Positions 32,041 through 40,220 of a DNA stretch of 64,000 nt are shown piece after piece (the stretch's first letter is position 1; each line of letters starts with the position of its first letter). The DNA is taken from NCBI RefSeq assembly GCF_009811655.1, contig NZ_BGJX01000004.1, positions 155,389-219,388 of the forward strand, written 5' to 3'. A model generated the notes under the pieces. That model was not told the DNA's origin. It ran no database searches and saw only the letters and a program-made list of their open reading frames with translations. Origin of the DNA: Methylosinus sp. Ce-a6 (lineage in GTDB: Bacteria > Pseudomonadota > Alphaproteobacteria > Rhizobiales > Beijerinckiaceae). A program made the position numbers and the translations under genes.

Positions 32041-33495
32041 TCAATATGCTCGAGAATCGTGAAGCACCATCGTCATGGTTCGAAATATGATGCCGACGTC
32101 CAGCCACAACGTCCAATTATAGATGTAATAGAGATCGTAATCCACCCGGTTCCGGAGCTTGTCCAGAGTGTCGAGCTCGCCGCGAAACCCATGAACCTGC
32201 GCCCAGCCCGTCATTCCCGGCTTCACCCTGTGGCGCACGGCATAGTAGTCGACGAGCTCCTCGAGATTTCGACCCTCGGTCTTCGTCGACAAAGCGTGCG
32301 GACGCGGGCCGACGATCGACATGTCGCCCTGGATCACATTGAACAATTGAGGCAACTCATCGATGCTCAGACGCCGGATCCAGCGCCCGACGCGCGTCAC
32401 TCTCGGATCGGCTCGGCTGGTTTGAATCGAAGCGTGCGGATCGGTTTTCTCGACGAACATGGAGCGGAACTTCCACAACTCGAATATTCGGCCATTGAAG
32501 CCGACGCGACTTTGCCGGAAGAAGACCGGACCTTGCGTGTCGATCTTGATCGCGAGAGCCGTCAGCGCCATCAAAGGCGCGAGAAGGACCAGAGCGCAGC
32601 TCGCGAGAATAAGGTCCTCGAGCCGCTTGAACCATAGGCTCCAACCGTGAATCGGCTCTTCCATGCCGCAGAAGGAGACGCGACCGCCGAATTTGGCGAC
32701 GCCGACAACATTGTTGAGAATGCGACGATCGGCGGGCAGAACGAACACTCGGGCCGACAGATGCCGTAGCAGATCGAGATTGCGCAGAACCGTTGGAATT
32801 TTGTCCCAAGGAGCCGCGAGATACACATGGTCGATCTCATCCTGAACGATCCGGTCCGATAATTCGGCGAGCTCCCCCAGATCGTCGAATTCGGCTTGTC
32901 CGACGACGAACTCCTCATCGCGGGTCTGGCGCTCGATCTCGCGCGGACGCAGCGGCTCGCAGAATACGCCGACCGACAGAGCGCGATAGACGAACGCTCT
33001 CTCGGCGAGCGACCGCCGCAAGCGCGTCAACACCACTCCCCGCACGGCGACGGCGAGGATGACGCAGATCCCAGCCCAGGTGAAGAACCAGAGCCGGGAA
33101 TAGCTCTCCGCGGATTTCGTCGCCGCGGCGATGCAGATCATGAAAGCGAAAGCGCACATGAAAGACAAGAAAGCGCGCCGCAGCACATGTCGGCGGTCCA
33201 AGACGGTCGATATTCGATAGACCTCGAAGATATGCGCCAATCCGAGTTGCAGGACAGCGACGAAAATCATCGCCCAAATCTGCCATTCCGGCAGGGACCA
33301 GGCGGACGCCGGACTCGTCGGCCCGACAAGGCCGACACATGCGAACCCGACCGCGACGATCGCGACTGTGTCGAACACCAGGAATCCAGCGGCGAAATTA
33401 TACGGAGAAACTCTAGTCGACTTGCGCGTCGATCGGCGCGGCCAGGCGACATCCCGCACGTCGCAAAAATCCAACCCCATACTCATCAACCCCAA
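32041..33495 (-). CDS. Undecaprenyl-phosphate sugar-1-phosphate transferase (initiating glycosyltransferase)
   Basis: A 484-residue polyprenyl-phosphate hexose-1-phosphate transferase of the WcaJ type. It has four N-terminal membrane helices (about 35-155), a nucleotide-binding-like central region, a fifth helix (about 290-310), and the catalytic domain with GPVFFRQSRVGFNGRIFELW, RWIRRLSIDELPQLFNVIQG and MSIVGPRPHA. It loads the first sugar on the lipid carrier for exopolysaccharide or O-antigen synthesis at the inner membrane. The Met at 33495 was kept, but Met 33486 and 33480 are alternative starts. The next gene to the right, a GDP-fucose synthase, is divergent, so this may be part of a small polysaccharide locus. 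Confidence 0.9.
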   Translation of the reverse strand: MGLMSMGLDFCDVRDVAWPRRSTRKSTRVSPYNFAAGFLVFDTVAIVAVGFACVGLVGPTSPASAWSLPEWQIWAMIFVAVLQLGLAHIFEVYRISTVLDRRHVLRRAFLSFMCAFAFMICIAAATKSAESYSRLWFFTWAGICVILAVAVRGVVLTRLRRSLAERAFVYRALSVGVFCEPLRPREIERQTRDEEFVVGQAEFDDLGELAELSDRIVQDEIDHVYLAAPWDKIPTVLRNLDLLRHLSARVFVLPADRRILNNVVGVAKFGGRVSFCGMEEPIHGWSLWFKRLEDLILASCALVLLAPLMALTALAIKIDTQGPVFFRQSRVGFNGRIFELWKFRSMFVEKTDPHASIQTSRADPRVTRVGRWIRRLSIDELPQLFNVIQGDMSIVGPRPHALSTKTEGRNLEELVDYYAVRHRVKPGMTGWAQVHGFRGELDTLDKLRNRVDYDLYYIYNWTLWLDVGIIFRTMTMVLHDSRAY

Positions 33496-33870
33496 AAATA
33501 TAACTCGAGTAATTTTATCTAAACTTTTCGTTAAAGCAAGCCTCTGACGACGGCCGGCGACTCGCGTTTACCGCATCGGCGCAAAGCAGCGTCGGTCTAA
33601 CGGCGCCGCAAAGCCCCGTCTTTCGTATCGGCGGCCGGCGCGACGCGCCCCGACGTTCCGCGATCGATTCGCAACACGCCATCGGTCGCATGCAGCCCGC
33701 GCGGCGTTCACCGTTACGGACCAGTCGCTCGGCGCATTGACCGAGTCGCGCGGACGTCGCTCGCAACACTCGGTTTTCGATTGCGCTGTGCAATAGATCT
33801 GTATTATTCATGGCGCCGGCCACGTAATAGCGCGGGCCGTAGCGTCGTTTCTTTGAAGTGGTTCTTGCAC
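33496..33870. other. Divergent intergenic region of the polysaccharide genes
   Basis: This 375-base stretch has no credible gene. The 50 bases next to the sugar transferase are AT-rich (33486-33536) and probably carry its promoter. The rest is GC-rich, and I see no clear box upstream of the fucose synthase gene. Confidence 0.45.
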
Positions 33871-34827
33871 ATGAGCAATCGCCGAATTTGGGTGGCCGGA
33901 CATCGGGGCATGGTCGGATCGGCGCTGACGCGATATCTCGAAGCGCGCGGCGATCACGTCCTCAAGGCGGATCGTTCCGTCGTCGATCTTCGCAACCAGA
34001 TCGCGGTCGAAGTCTGGCTGAAGCAGAATAGGCCCGACGCGATCCTCTTTGCGGCGGCGAAAGTCGGCGGCATCTACGCCAACGATACTTATCCAGCCGA
34101 TTTCATCTACGACAATCTGGCGATCGAGACGAACATCATTCATTCCGCCCACGCCGCCGATGTGGACCGGCTCGTTTTCCTTGGCTCGTCCTGCATCTAT
34201 CCGAAGTTCGCGCCGCAGCCCATTCGAGAGGATGCGCTTCTCACCGGGCCTCTGGAGCCGACCAACGAATGGTATGCCGTCGCCAAGATCGCCGGCATCA
34301 AGCTCTGCCAAGCCTATCGAAAGCAATATAACCGCCGCTATATTTCGGTGATGCCTTGCAACCTCTATGGCCCGAACGATAATTTCGATCTTCAGACGAG
34401 CCATGTGCTTCCCGCCCTCATTCGCAAGTTTCATGAAGCGAAGAAGATGGGACGCTCGGAGGTCGTGGTATGGGGTACGGGAACGCCGCTTCGCGAATTC
34501 CTGCATGTCGACGATCTCGCGCGCGGCGTCGTCTTCTGTCTCGACAATTACGACGGATACGAGCACATCAATTGTGGGGCGGGCTCGGAAATCTCCATTC
34601 GCGAATTGGCGGAGACCGTTCAGCGCGCCGTCGGCTATGTCGGTCGTCTCGTCTTCGACACCGCGAAGCCAGATGGAACGCCTCGCAAAATCATGGACTC
34701 CAGTCGCCTGCGAGCGCTCGGATGGGCGCCCGAGATATCGCTCGAAGATGGAATTGCAGGAGCCTACCGCTGGTTCCTCGCCAATAACGAGGCGTCTCGG
34801 GAGCCGGAATTGGCGACGGCCAGTTAG
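33871..34827 (+). CDS. fcl: GDP-L-fucose synthase
   Basis: A 318-residue short-chain dehydrogenase-like epimerase/reductase that turns GDP-4-keto-6-deoxymannose into GDP-L-fucose with NADPH. It has an N-terminal Rossmann motif GHRGMVGSAL (10-19), AAAKVGGIYAN, LGSSCIYPKFA, the catalytic NEWYAVAKIAGIK with Tyr and Lys, and FLHVDDLARG. The ATG at 33871 begins directly before the nucleotide-binding strand, so the longer frame was rejected. GDP-fucose supplies surface polysaccharide; GMD, which makes the substrate, is not in the window. The TAG stop lies inside a large palindrome. Confidence 0.94.
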   Translation: MSNRRIWVAGHRGMVGSALTRYLEARGDHVLKADRSVVDLRNQIAVEVWLKQNRPDAILFAAAKVGGIYANDTYPADFIYDNLAIETNIIHSAHAADVDRLVFLGSSCIYPKFAPQPIREDALLTGPLEPTNEWYAVAKIAGIKLCQAYRKQYNRRYISVMPCNLYGPNDNFDLQTSHVLPALIRKFHEAKKMGRSEVVVWGTGTPLREFLHVDDLARGVVFCLDNYDGYEHINCGAGSEISIRELAETVQRAVGYVGRLVFDTAKPDGTPRKIMDSSRLRALGWAPEISLEDGIAGAYRWFLANNEASREPELATAS

Positions 34828-34865
34828 ATCAGTCTCCGATCCTTCTGGATCGGAGACTGATCTAA
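34824..34865. terminator. Perfect 19-base palindrome at the end of fcl
   Basis: Arms at 34824-34842 and 34847-34865 are exact complements around TTCT, and the stop codon of fcl is inside the left arm. No T-run follows. It could end both the + strand fcl and the - strand outer-membrane gene, or be a member of the intergenic palindrome family seen at 37689. Confidence 0.6.
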
Positions 34866-34996
34866 TTGTCCAATGAAATAGGGAAAGACTCTTCTGACGA
34901 GATCGCCCATCGCGCGATAGACGCGCCGTCGCCACACTGGCGTAGCGTGCGCTCTGCGTCACGACATGACAACGCCAGCCAAACTCGTGCGCGCCG

Positions 34997-36286
34997 TCAG
35001 AATTTATAGATGACGGCCGCGCGGGACTTTCCGGTTGTCGGCCGCGCATCGATCGCCGATCCGAGCACGGCGGCGTATTTGTCATAGAAGCTGTGGAGAT
35101 ATTCGAGGCGAGCGCCGACGTGCTCTGTCAGCATCGTTTCCATGCCGCCGCCGAGCTGAAAGCCGGCGAAAGCGTGCGACGCGCCGATACCGAAAAAACC
35201 CGCCGTCGCGAGACGCCCATAGGTCTGCGTCCATCCTGCCGTTCCGAACAAGAGCGTATCGCCGAACAAGCGGCCCGCGCGCGCCCGGATGGAATAATCC
35301 CAATCGTAGGCGATTAGCGCGCTGGCGCAGAACAGCGGAAACGCGCTGCTCGCGGTCGATTTCGCGCCGCCCGCGCCGCCGTCGATTTCGAGGCCGAAGA
35401 CCGACCGGCCATATTGATAATCGTAACCGAGCAGCACGCCCCCGCCGCCGCCCACGCCGCCGACGCCATCGGCCGAACCGTTCGGGGCGGAAAGCTTCGT
35501 GCTGGCCCAGGCCACGCCGCCATGAGCGCCGATATGTGCGCCGGTCCAGCACTCACGCAACAGCGACGTCCTCACGCCAGTGGAGGCGAACGGCGTGTCT
35601 CGCCCGTCCAACTCGGACGGCCTGAAGATTAGAGCGACGCGCGCGATTCCAGTGTCCGGCCGAGCGTCATAGAGGCCGCCGTCGAAGCTTCGCTTGCTAT
35701 AAACGCCATGGAGATATTCGACCCGGCCATAGAGATCGCTCGCCAATCGAGTCTCGACACCCGCTCCGAACACGCCGCCGACGTATCGCGCATCGCCGCC
35801 GCCCGGCGCATTGTTCGGGAGGCTCAAACTGGTGAACACTTCCGAGACGCCGGCCGTGACATAAACGAGCGTGTCGTCTGACATGAGAGTACCGAGCCTC
35901 CCGCGCAACGCCCAAGAGGGGGCCTCTCTGAACGTCGTTTCGCCGGAAGAGCTCGCCTTCGCCGCAGTAGAGTTGACATTGCCGTCGACGGCGATCCCCG
36001 CGACGATCGACGGCGCGAATTGATAGTCGAAGCCGGCCGTCGCGCCGACACTCGCGCCGAACATGCCGACGCCATCGAAATTCGACCATTTATCGGAAAG
36101 CCGGAATTTCGCCCACCCGGTTCCGAGGATCGCGCCGACATAGAATCCCGTCCAGCTCGGCGGAGGGGCAAAGGGGTGCGGCGCCACGACGCCATCTTTG
36201 CTGACCATCGGCGCGAATGTTCGGCCACTATATGATCGCCCGCCAACGGAGCCGGTCACGTCGTCTTTTCGCCCGCGCTCACGCAA
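34997..36286 (-). CDS. Outer-membrane beta-barrel protein with two tandem Omp31-like domains
   Basis: Up to 429 residues (TTG start at 36286) or 403 from the ATG at 36208. Two copies of an eight-strand opacity-type barrel follow each other: the first begins SWTGFYVGAILG and closes near VALIFRPSEL, the second begins CWTGAHIGAHGG and ends AAVIYKF with a terminal Phe. Both contain GFDYQFA/GYDYQYG, RARAGRL-like and LEYLHS/VEYLHG motifs. No signal peptide is seen with either start, although the start of the first barrel (VAPHPFAPPPSWTGFYVG) looks like the mature N terminus of this family. A missing or frameshifted leader is possible (see the nine-G run at 36327-36335). Confidence 0.75.
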   Translation of the reverse strand: MRERGRKDDVTGSVGGRSYSGRTFAPMVSKDGVVAPHPFAPPPSWTGFYVGAILGTGWAKFRLSDKWSNFDGVGMFGASVGATAGFDYQFAPSIVAGIAVDGNVNSTAAKASSSGETTFREAPSWALRGRLGTLMSDDTLVYVTAGVSEVFTSLSLPNNAPGGGDARYVGGVFGAGVETRLASDLYGRVEYLHGVYSKRSFDGGLYDARPDTGIARVALIFRPSELDGRDTPFASTGVRTSLLRECWTGAHIGAHGGVAWASTKLSAPNGSADGVGGVGGGGGVLLGYDYQYGRSVFGLEIDGGAGGAKSTASSAFPLFCASALIAYDWDYSIRARAGRLFGDTLLFGTAGWTQTYGRLATAGFFGIGASHAFAGFQLGGGMETMLTEHVGARLEYLHSFYDKYAAVLGSAIDARPTTGKSRAAVIYKF

Positions 36287-36659
36287 CTGTTCGCCAATGG
36301 GATAGGCGGGAAGCGGAGAAGGAGTCGGGGGGGGGCGTTGTATCGGACGGGCGAGCCCGCCATCGCGGCGCTTTCGGACAAAAGAACGAGCCAGACACGG
36401 TTAACAATCCGTAATATGGTTGCGCTTTCATCTGGCGCTCGCATCGAGCGCAATAAACTCCATAGCCGTAAGAAGGACTGCGTCGCGCAGTCGAAGAGAA
36501 TCACGCCGAGCTGTCCAGTGGCTTGGACGAATGCCTTCGCCGCGCCAGCTCACCAACGGCCGAGACGGGTCGAGGCGGCGATTTCCACACCCATGGCGAC
36601 ACGAGGCGCTAGACTCTGGCCCCCGCCTTGCCAATAGCAGAATGAGCTATTGATTTCCT
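36287..36659. other. Region upstream of the double-barrel gene, with a G9 tract
   Basis: There is no independent gene here. A run of nine G lies at 36327-36335; adding one base would join the upstream minus-strand frame, which has a weak hydrophobic leader-like segment (VNRVWLVLLSESAAMAGS), to the barrel frame. The rest is a normal spacer before tRNA-Lys. Confidence 0.45.
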
Positions 36660-36735
36660 TGGTGAGCGCGATGGGACTCGAACCCATGACCCTCTGATTA
36701 AAAGTCAGATGCTCTACCGACTGAGCTACGCGCTC
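36660..36735 (-). tRNA. tRNA-Lys (anticodon TTT)
   Basis: On the minus strand the sequence folds as a complete tRNA of 76 bases including an encoded CCA at the 3' end (36660-36662). The acceptor arms GAGCGCG and CGCGCTC pair, the D arm starts GTAGCTCAG, the anticodon stem CTGAC/GTCAG-type closes on a loop with TTT, and the T arm carries GGTTCGAGTCC. Confidence 0.97.
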
Positions 36736-36851
36736 GCTCGAAAGTCGCAATTCGCCGCAGGGCTGCGCCCGGCGGATCGTCACGACCCTGGCGTTGGACC
36801 CCTACAAGTTGCCGACCCACCGGTCAACCCCGCCTCGGCAGGATCGTTCCT

Positions 36852-37085
36852 CTATCCCATCCACTTCACATAAAGCACGAAGAGCGCGAACAGGATCGTG
36901 GAAACGAATGTCGTGACGACGGCTTTGATCCAGAGCTTCGGCGCAACGGGCGCGCCTGGATCGCCGCCCGTCGGCGTGTCGCCCTCCTCTTCCGAGGAGC
37001 GAACGCCGAAGGGCAGGATCGCGAACAGCACGATCCACCAGATGGTGAGATAGATCGCAATGGCGAGCGGCGTCTGGAATGGCAA
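36852..37085 (-). CDS. DUF1467 family small membrane protein
   Basis: A 77-residue protein with two membrane helices (LAIAIYLTIWWIVLFAILPF, residues 7-26, and VVTTFVSTILFALFVLYVKW, about 56-75) joined by an acidic, Pro/Gly-rich loop (VRSSEEEGDTPTGGDPGAP). This is the standard layout of DUF1467, a family restricted to Alphaproteobacteria and usually found just after mce, as here (40-base gap, same strand). Function is unknown. Confidence 0.88.
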   Translation of the reverse strand: MPFQTPLAIAIYLTIWWIVLFAILPFGVRSSEEEGDTPTGGDPGAPVAPKLWIKAVVTTFVSTILFALFVLYVKWMG

Positions 37086-37125
37086 TGTCCACGCTCCTCG
37101 AGATCATGCCGTCCGCGGCCGAAGG

Positions 37126-37530
37126 TCAGGCCTGCTCGAGCTCGACCAGGGCCCCGTTGAAATCCTTCGGATGCAGGAACAGCACCGGCTTGCCATGCGC
37201 GCCGATCTTCGGCTCGCCGTCGCCCAGCACGCGCGCGCCGGAGGCCTTCAGCCGGTCGCGCGCCGTCAAAATATCGTCGACCTCGTAGCAGAGGTGGTGA
37301 ATGCCGCCCGACGGATTCTTCGCGACGAAGCCGGCGATCGGGGAGGCTTCGCCGAGCGGCTCCAGCAGCTCGATCTTGGTGTTGGGGAGCTCGACGAAGA
37401 CGACCGTGACGCCATGCTCGGGAATGGCCTCGGGCTCGGAGACCTTCGCGCCCAGCGTGTTTCTATAGGTCGCCGTCGCCGCCGCGAGGTCCGAGACGGC
37501 GATCGCCACATGATTCAAGCGTCCGATCAT
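37126..37530 (-). CDS. mce: Methylmalonyl-CoA epimerase
   Basis: A 134-residue vicinal-oxygen-chelate enzyme that interconverts the two methylmalonyl-CoA epimers in propionyl-CoA metabolism. The metal ligands are visible as LNHVAIAV (His7), the GIHHLCYEV histidine pair near residue 77, and a C-terminal VELEQ Glu. Two babb repeats account for the whole length, which is normal. It lies after rnj on the same strand, separated by a 206-base palindrome-rich spacer, and before DUF1467. Confidence 0.94.
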   Translation of the reverse strand: MIGRLNHVAIAVSDLAAATATYRNTLGAKVSEPEAIPEHGVTVVFVELPNTKIELLEPLGEASPIAGFVAKNPSGGIHHLCYEVDDILTARDRLKASGARVLGDGEPKIGAHGKPVLFLHPKDFNGALVELEQA

Positions 37531-37736
37531 GACGTTTTCCTGAACTCTTTCCAGAAACCTAGAGCGCTTTCCGCTCGAACGGAATCGTTCGAGCGACCAG
37601 AATTCGCTCCAAACGACGAATTAGAGCGTTTCCAGCCGAAGTGGACGCCGGTTCGGCGTCCGGAAACGCGTCGAAACACGGAAAGACCCTAGAGCAGATT
37701 CGATCCAAAAGGATCGAATCTGCTCTAGATGCGTCA
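37531..37736. repeat. Intergenic palindromic repeats between mce and rnj
   Basis: Two palindromes lie in this spacer. One has 10-base arms at 37572-37581 and 37586-37595 around GAAT, inside a longer AGAGCG-flanked unit. The other is perfect with 18-base arms at 37689-37706 and 37711-37728 around AAAA. AGAGCG or TAGAGC borders recur at 37561, 37624 and 37690. They look like the small mobile palindromes spread through Hyphomicrobiales genomes and may also stabilise or end the rnj transcript. Confidence 0.65.
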
Positions 37737-39407
37737 TCACGCCTCGATGATCAATACGTGAACCTGTGGCTTCTTGCCCCAGACGGCGTTGACGCTCGCC
37801 CGCACGGCGCGCTCGACCGCGGTCGCCGCGGCGTCGACATCCCGCCGCTTTTGACGCGGGAGATTGTCGAAGGTGCGGAAGATGGCGTCATCCACCACCT
37901 CGCCCATATCCTCGCCGTCGCGGCCCTTTTTCGGCAGGCCCGACATCAGCACATCGGGATCGCCGACGAGATCGCCGCGCTTGTCGATGGCGAGCGCCAG
38001 AGAGACGACGCCCGCGAAGCCGAGCCGCGCCCGCTCCCGCACGGCGCCGTCGGTTTCGGAGATCAGCACGTCGCCGTCCTTGAGAAGGCGTCCGGTCGGG
38101 GCCTTGCCGACGACGGCGGGATCGCCGGGGAAGAGGCGCACGATATCGCCGTTGCGCGCGCCGATCGTCTGCTCCACTCCGCGCGCCTTGGCGAAGGCGG
38201 CGTGGACGGAGAGATGATGTCCCTCGCCATGCGCCGGCACCGATATGCGCGGCCGCACCCAATCATAGAGCTGGGCCACCTCGCCCCGCCGAGGATGGCC
38301 GGAGCAATGGACGAGATGGTCGTGATCCGTGATCACTTCGACGCCCTGGTCGCAGAGCTTGTTGACGACCCGATGCACCTCCCGTGTATTGCCGGGAATG
38401 GCGCGCGACGAGAAGATCACCGTGTCGCCCGCGGCCAGCTTGATGACCGGGTGCTCCTTCTCCGCGACGCGCGCCATCGCCGCGCGCGGCTCGCCCTGGC
38501 TGCCCGTCGCCAGCACGACGATTTTCCCGCGCGGCAGCGCCGAGAACATGTCCAGAGACAGAAAGGGTGGCAGGCCGTCCAGAAAACCGCATTCGCGCGA
38601 GACCTGAATGACCCGCTCCATGGCGCGGCCGGCGATGACGACGCTGCGGCCGGCCGCCTGCGCCGCTTCGGCGACGGCGCGGATGCGGGCGACATTGGAG
38701 GCGAATGTCGTCACCAACACCCGCCCTGTCGCCGCGCCGACGAGCCGGCGCAACGTCTGCGCCACGTCGCTCTCGGAGAAACTGTCGCCCTCCCGCAGAA
38801 TATTGGTCGAATCGCAGATGAGCGCGTCGACGCCATCGTCGCCGAGCGCCCGCAGCCGAGCGGCGTCGATGCGATGGCCGACGCCGGGCTCGGGATCGAT
38901 CTTCCAATCGCCCGTGTGGATGGCGAGGCCGAGCGGCGTGCGGATCGCCAGCGCATTGGCCTCGGGAATCGAATGGGCCACGGCGACGAATTCGACATCG
39001 AAGGGACCGATGTCGAGGCGCTGGCCGGTCGCCACTGTGACGACCTTCACATCCGGCGCGCCGGGCTCCTGCAGCCGGCGCGCCTCGAGGAGCCCCGCCG
39101 CGAAACGGGTGGCGTAGACCGGGCAGCGCAGCTTCGGCCACAAAAAGGACAAAGCGCCGATGTGGTCCTCATGAGCATGGGTGATGACCAGCCCCACGAG
39201 ATCGCGGCGGATCTTCTCCACGAAAGACACATCCGGCATCAGCAGATCGACGCCCGGCAGCTCAGGTCCGGGAAAGGCGAGGCCGCAATCGACCATCAGC
39301 CATTGCCGCGCCTTCGGCGGGCCGAAGCCGTAGAGCGCCGCGTTCATGCCGATCTCGCCCAGGCCGCCGAGCGGCGCAAAGACGAATTCGTTGGTCTCCT
39401 CATTCAT
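37737..39407 (-). CDS. rnj: Ribonuclease J
   Basis: A 556-residue beta-CASP metallo-nuclease (5'-3' exo- and endonuclease in RNA decay and maturation). The metal site is ITHAHEDHIGAL (His77, His79, Asp81, His82), with the beta-CASP part (LVTTFASNVARI, LATGSQGEPRAAMAR, VIFSSRAIPGNT) and SGHPRRGEV/VPAHGEGHHL later. The ATG at 39407 overlaps the birA stop (ATGA). The longer frame from 39770 is an overlap with birA and was rejected. Confidence 0.93.
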   Translation of the reverse strand: MNEETNEFVFAPLGGLGEIGMNAALYGFGPPKARQWLMVDCGLAFPGPELPGVDLLMPDVSFVEKIRRDLVGLVITHAHEDHIGALSFLWPKLRCPVYATRFAAGLLEARRLQEPGAPDVKVVTVATGQRLDIGPFDVEFVAVAHSIPEANALAIRTPLGLAIHTGDWKIDPEPGVGHRIDAARLRALGDDGVDALICDSTNILREGDSFSESDVAQTLRRLVGAATGRVLVTTFASNVARIRAVAEAAQAAGRSVVIAGRAMERVIQVSRECGFLDGLPPFLSLDMFSALPRGKIVVLATGSQGEPRAAMARVAEKEHPVIKLAAGDTVIFSSRAIPGNTREVHRVVNKLCDQGVEVITDHDHLVHCSGHPRRGEVAQLYDWVRPRISVPAHGEGHHLSVHAAFAKARGVEQTIGARNGDIVRLFPGDPAVVGKAPTGRLLKDGDVLISETDGAVRERARLGFAGVVSLALAIDKRGDLVGDPDVLMSGLPKKGRDGEDMGEVVDDAIFRTFDNLPRQKRRDVDAAATAVERAVRASVNAVWGKKPQVHVLIIEA

Positions 39408-40213
39408 TGACGCCGCTCCGGCTCGGGCCGGGCCGCCGCGAGGGCCGGCAGGAAGATGTCTCCCGCTTCGATGGCGCGACGGCCGCTGCGGGTCGAAATA
39501 ATGAGGCGGCCGTCGCCGTCGATCGTCTCGAAGATACCTGAAACGGTCTCGCGCGCGAGCCGCGCCTCGATCGCGCCGCCGAGCCCCGCCGCATGGGAGA
39601 GCCAGCGCGCGCGCAAAGCCGCAAATCCGGAGCCGCCCGCCCAGAGCGCCAGCGTCTCCACCATTTTGTCCGAAAGCAGAGCAAAGATCGCGCCAGCATC
39701 GAGGCCGGAGCCGCCGAGGCGCGACAAATCGCTCGCCGGCGCAGCGAGATCGCCAGGCGCGGCGACGCAATTCACGCCTATGCCGATGACGCAGCCGAAG
39801 GGCGCGCCCGGGCCGCCCGGCTGCGTCCCCTCGAGCAGCACGCCCGCGAGCTTTTCGCCATCGAGCAGCACGTCATTCGGCCATTTGAGCGCGAGACGTT
39901 CGGACGCGCCAGTCGCTTCGATCAGCGCGCCGATCGTCGCGAGCCCGGCCACGAAGCCGAGTTGCGGCGCGAGAGCCGCCGGCCCGAAATCGAAGATCAG
40001 CAGGCTCGCATGGAGATTGCCTTCGAGCGAGCTCCAGCTGCGTCCGAGCCGGCCGCGGCCTTTGGTCTGGCGGGCGGCGACGACCCACAACGGCCCCATG
40101 TCGCCCGCCTCCGCCCGGCGCTTGGCCTCGTCGTTCGTCGAGTCGATTTCGTCGTAAATCTCGAGACGAACGCCATGCGAGCGCGCGCGCTCCCCGAGCT
40201 TCACTTGCCCCAT
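39404..40213 (-). CDS. birA: Biotin-[acetyl-CoA-carboxylase] ligase
   Basis: A 269-residue biotin-protein ligase without the N-terminal DNA-binding domain of enterobacterial BirA, so it does not act as a repressor. The catalytic core shows EIDSTNDEAKRRAEAG, RQTKGRGRLGRSW (biotinyl-AMP-binding loop), LKWPNDVLLDGEKLAGVLLE and GCVIGIGVNC, then a C-terminal SH3-like part. It adds biotin to acyl-CoA carboxylases. It lies 7 bases after nuoN and overlaps rnj, so it is probably read from the nuo transcript. Confidence 0.94.
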   Translation of the reverse strand: MGQVKLGERARSHGVRLEIYDEIDSTNDEAKRRAEAGDMGPLWVVAARQTKGRGRLGRSWSSLEGNLHASLLIFDFGPAALAPQLGFVAGLATIGALIEATGASERLALKWPNDVLLDGEKLAGVLLEGTQPGGPGAPFGCVIGIGVNCVAAPGDLAAPASDLSRLGGSGLDAGAIFALLSDKMVETLALWAGGSGFAALRARWLSHAAGLGGAIEARLARETVSGIFETIDGDGRLIISTRSGRRAIEAGDIFLPALAAARPEPERRQ

Positions 40214-40220
40214 CCGCGGA

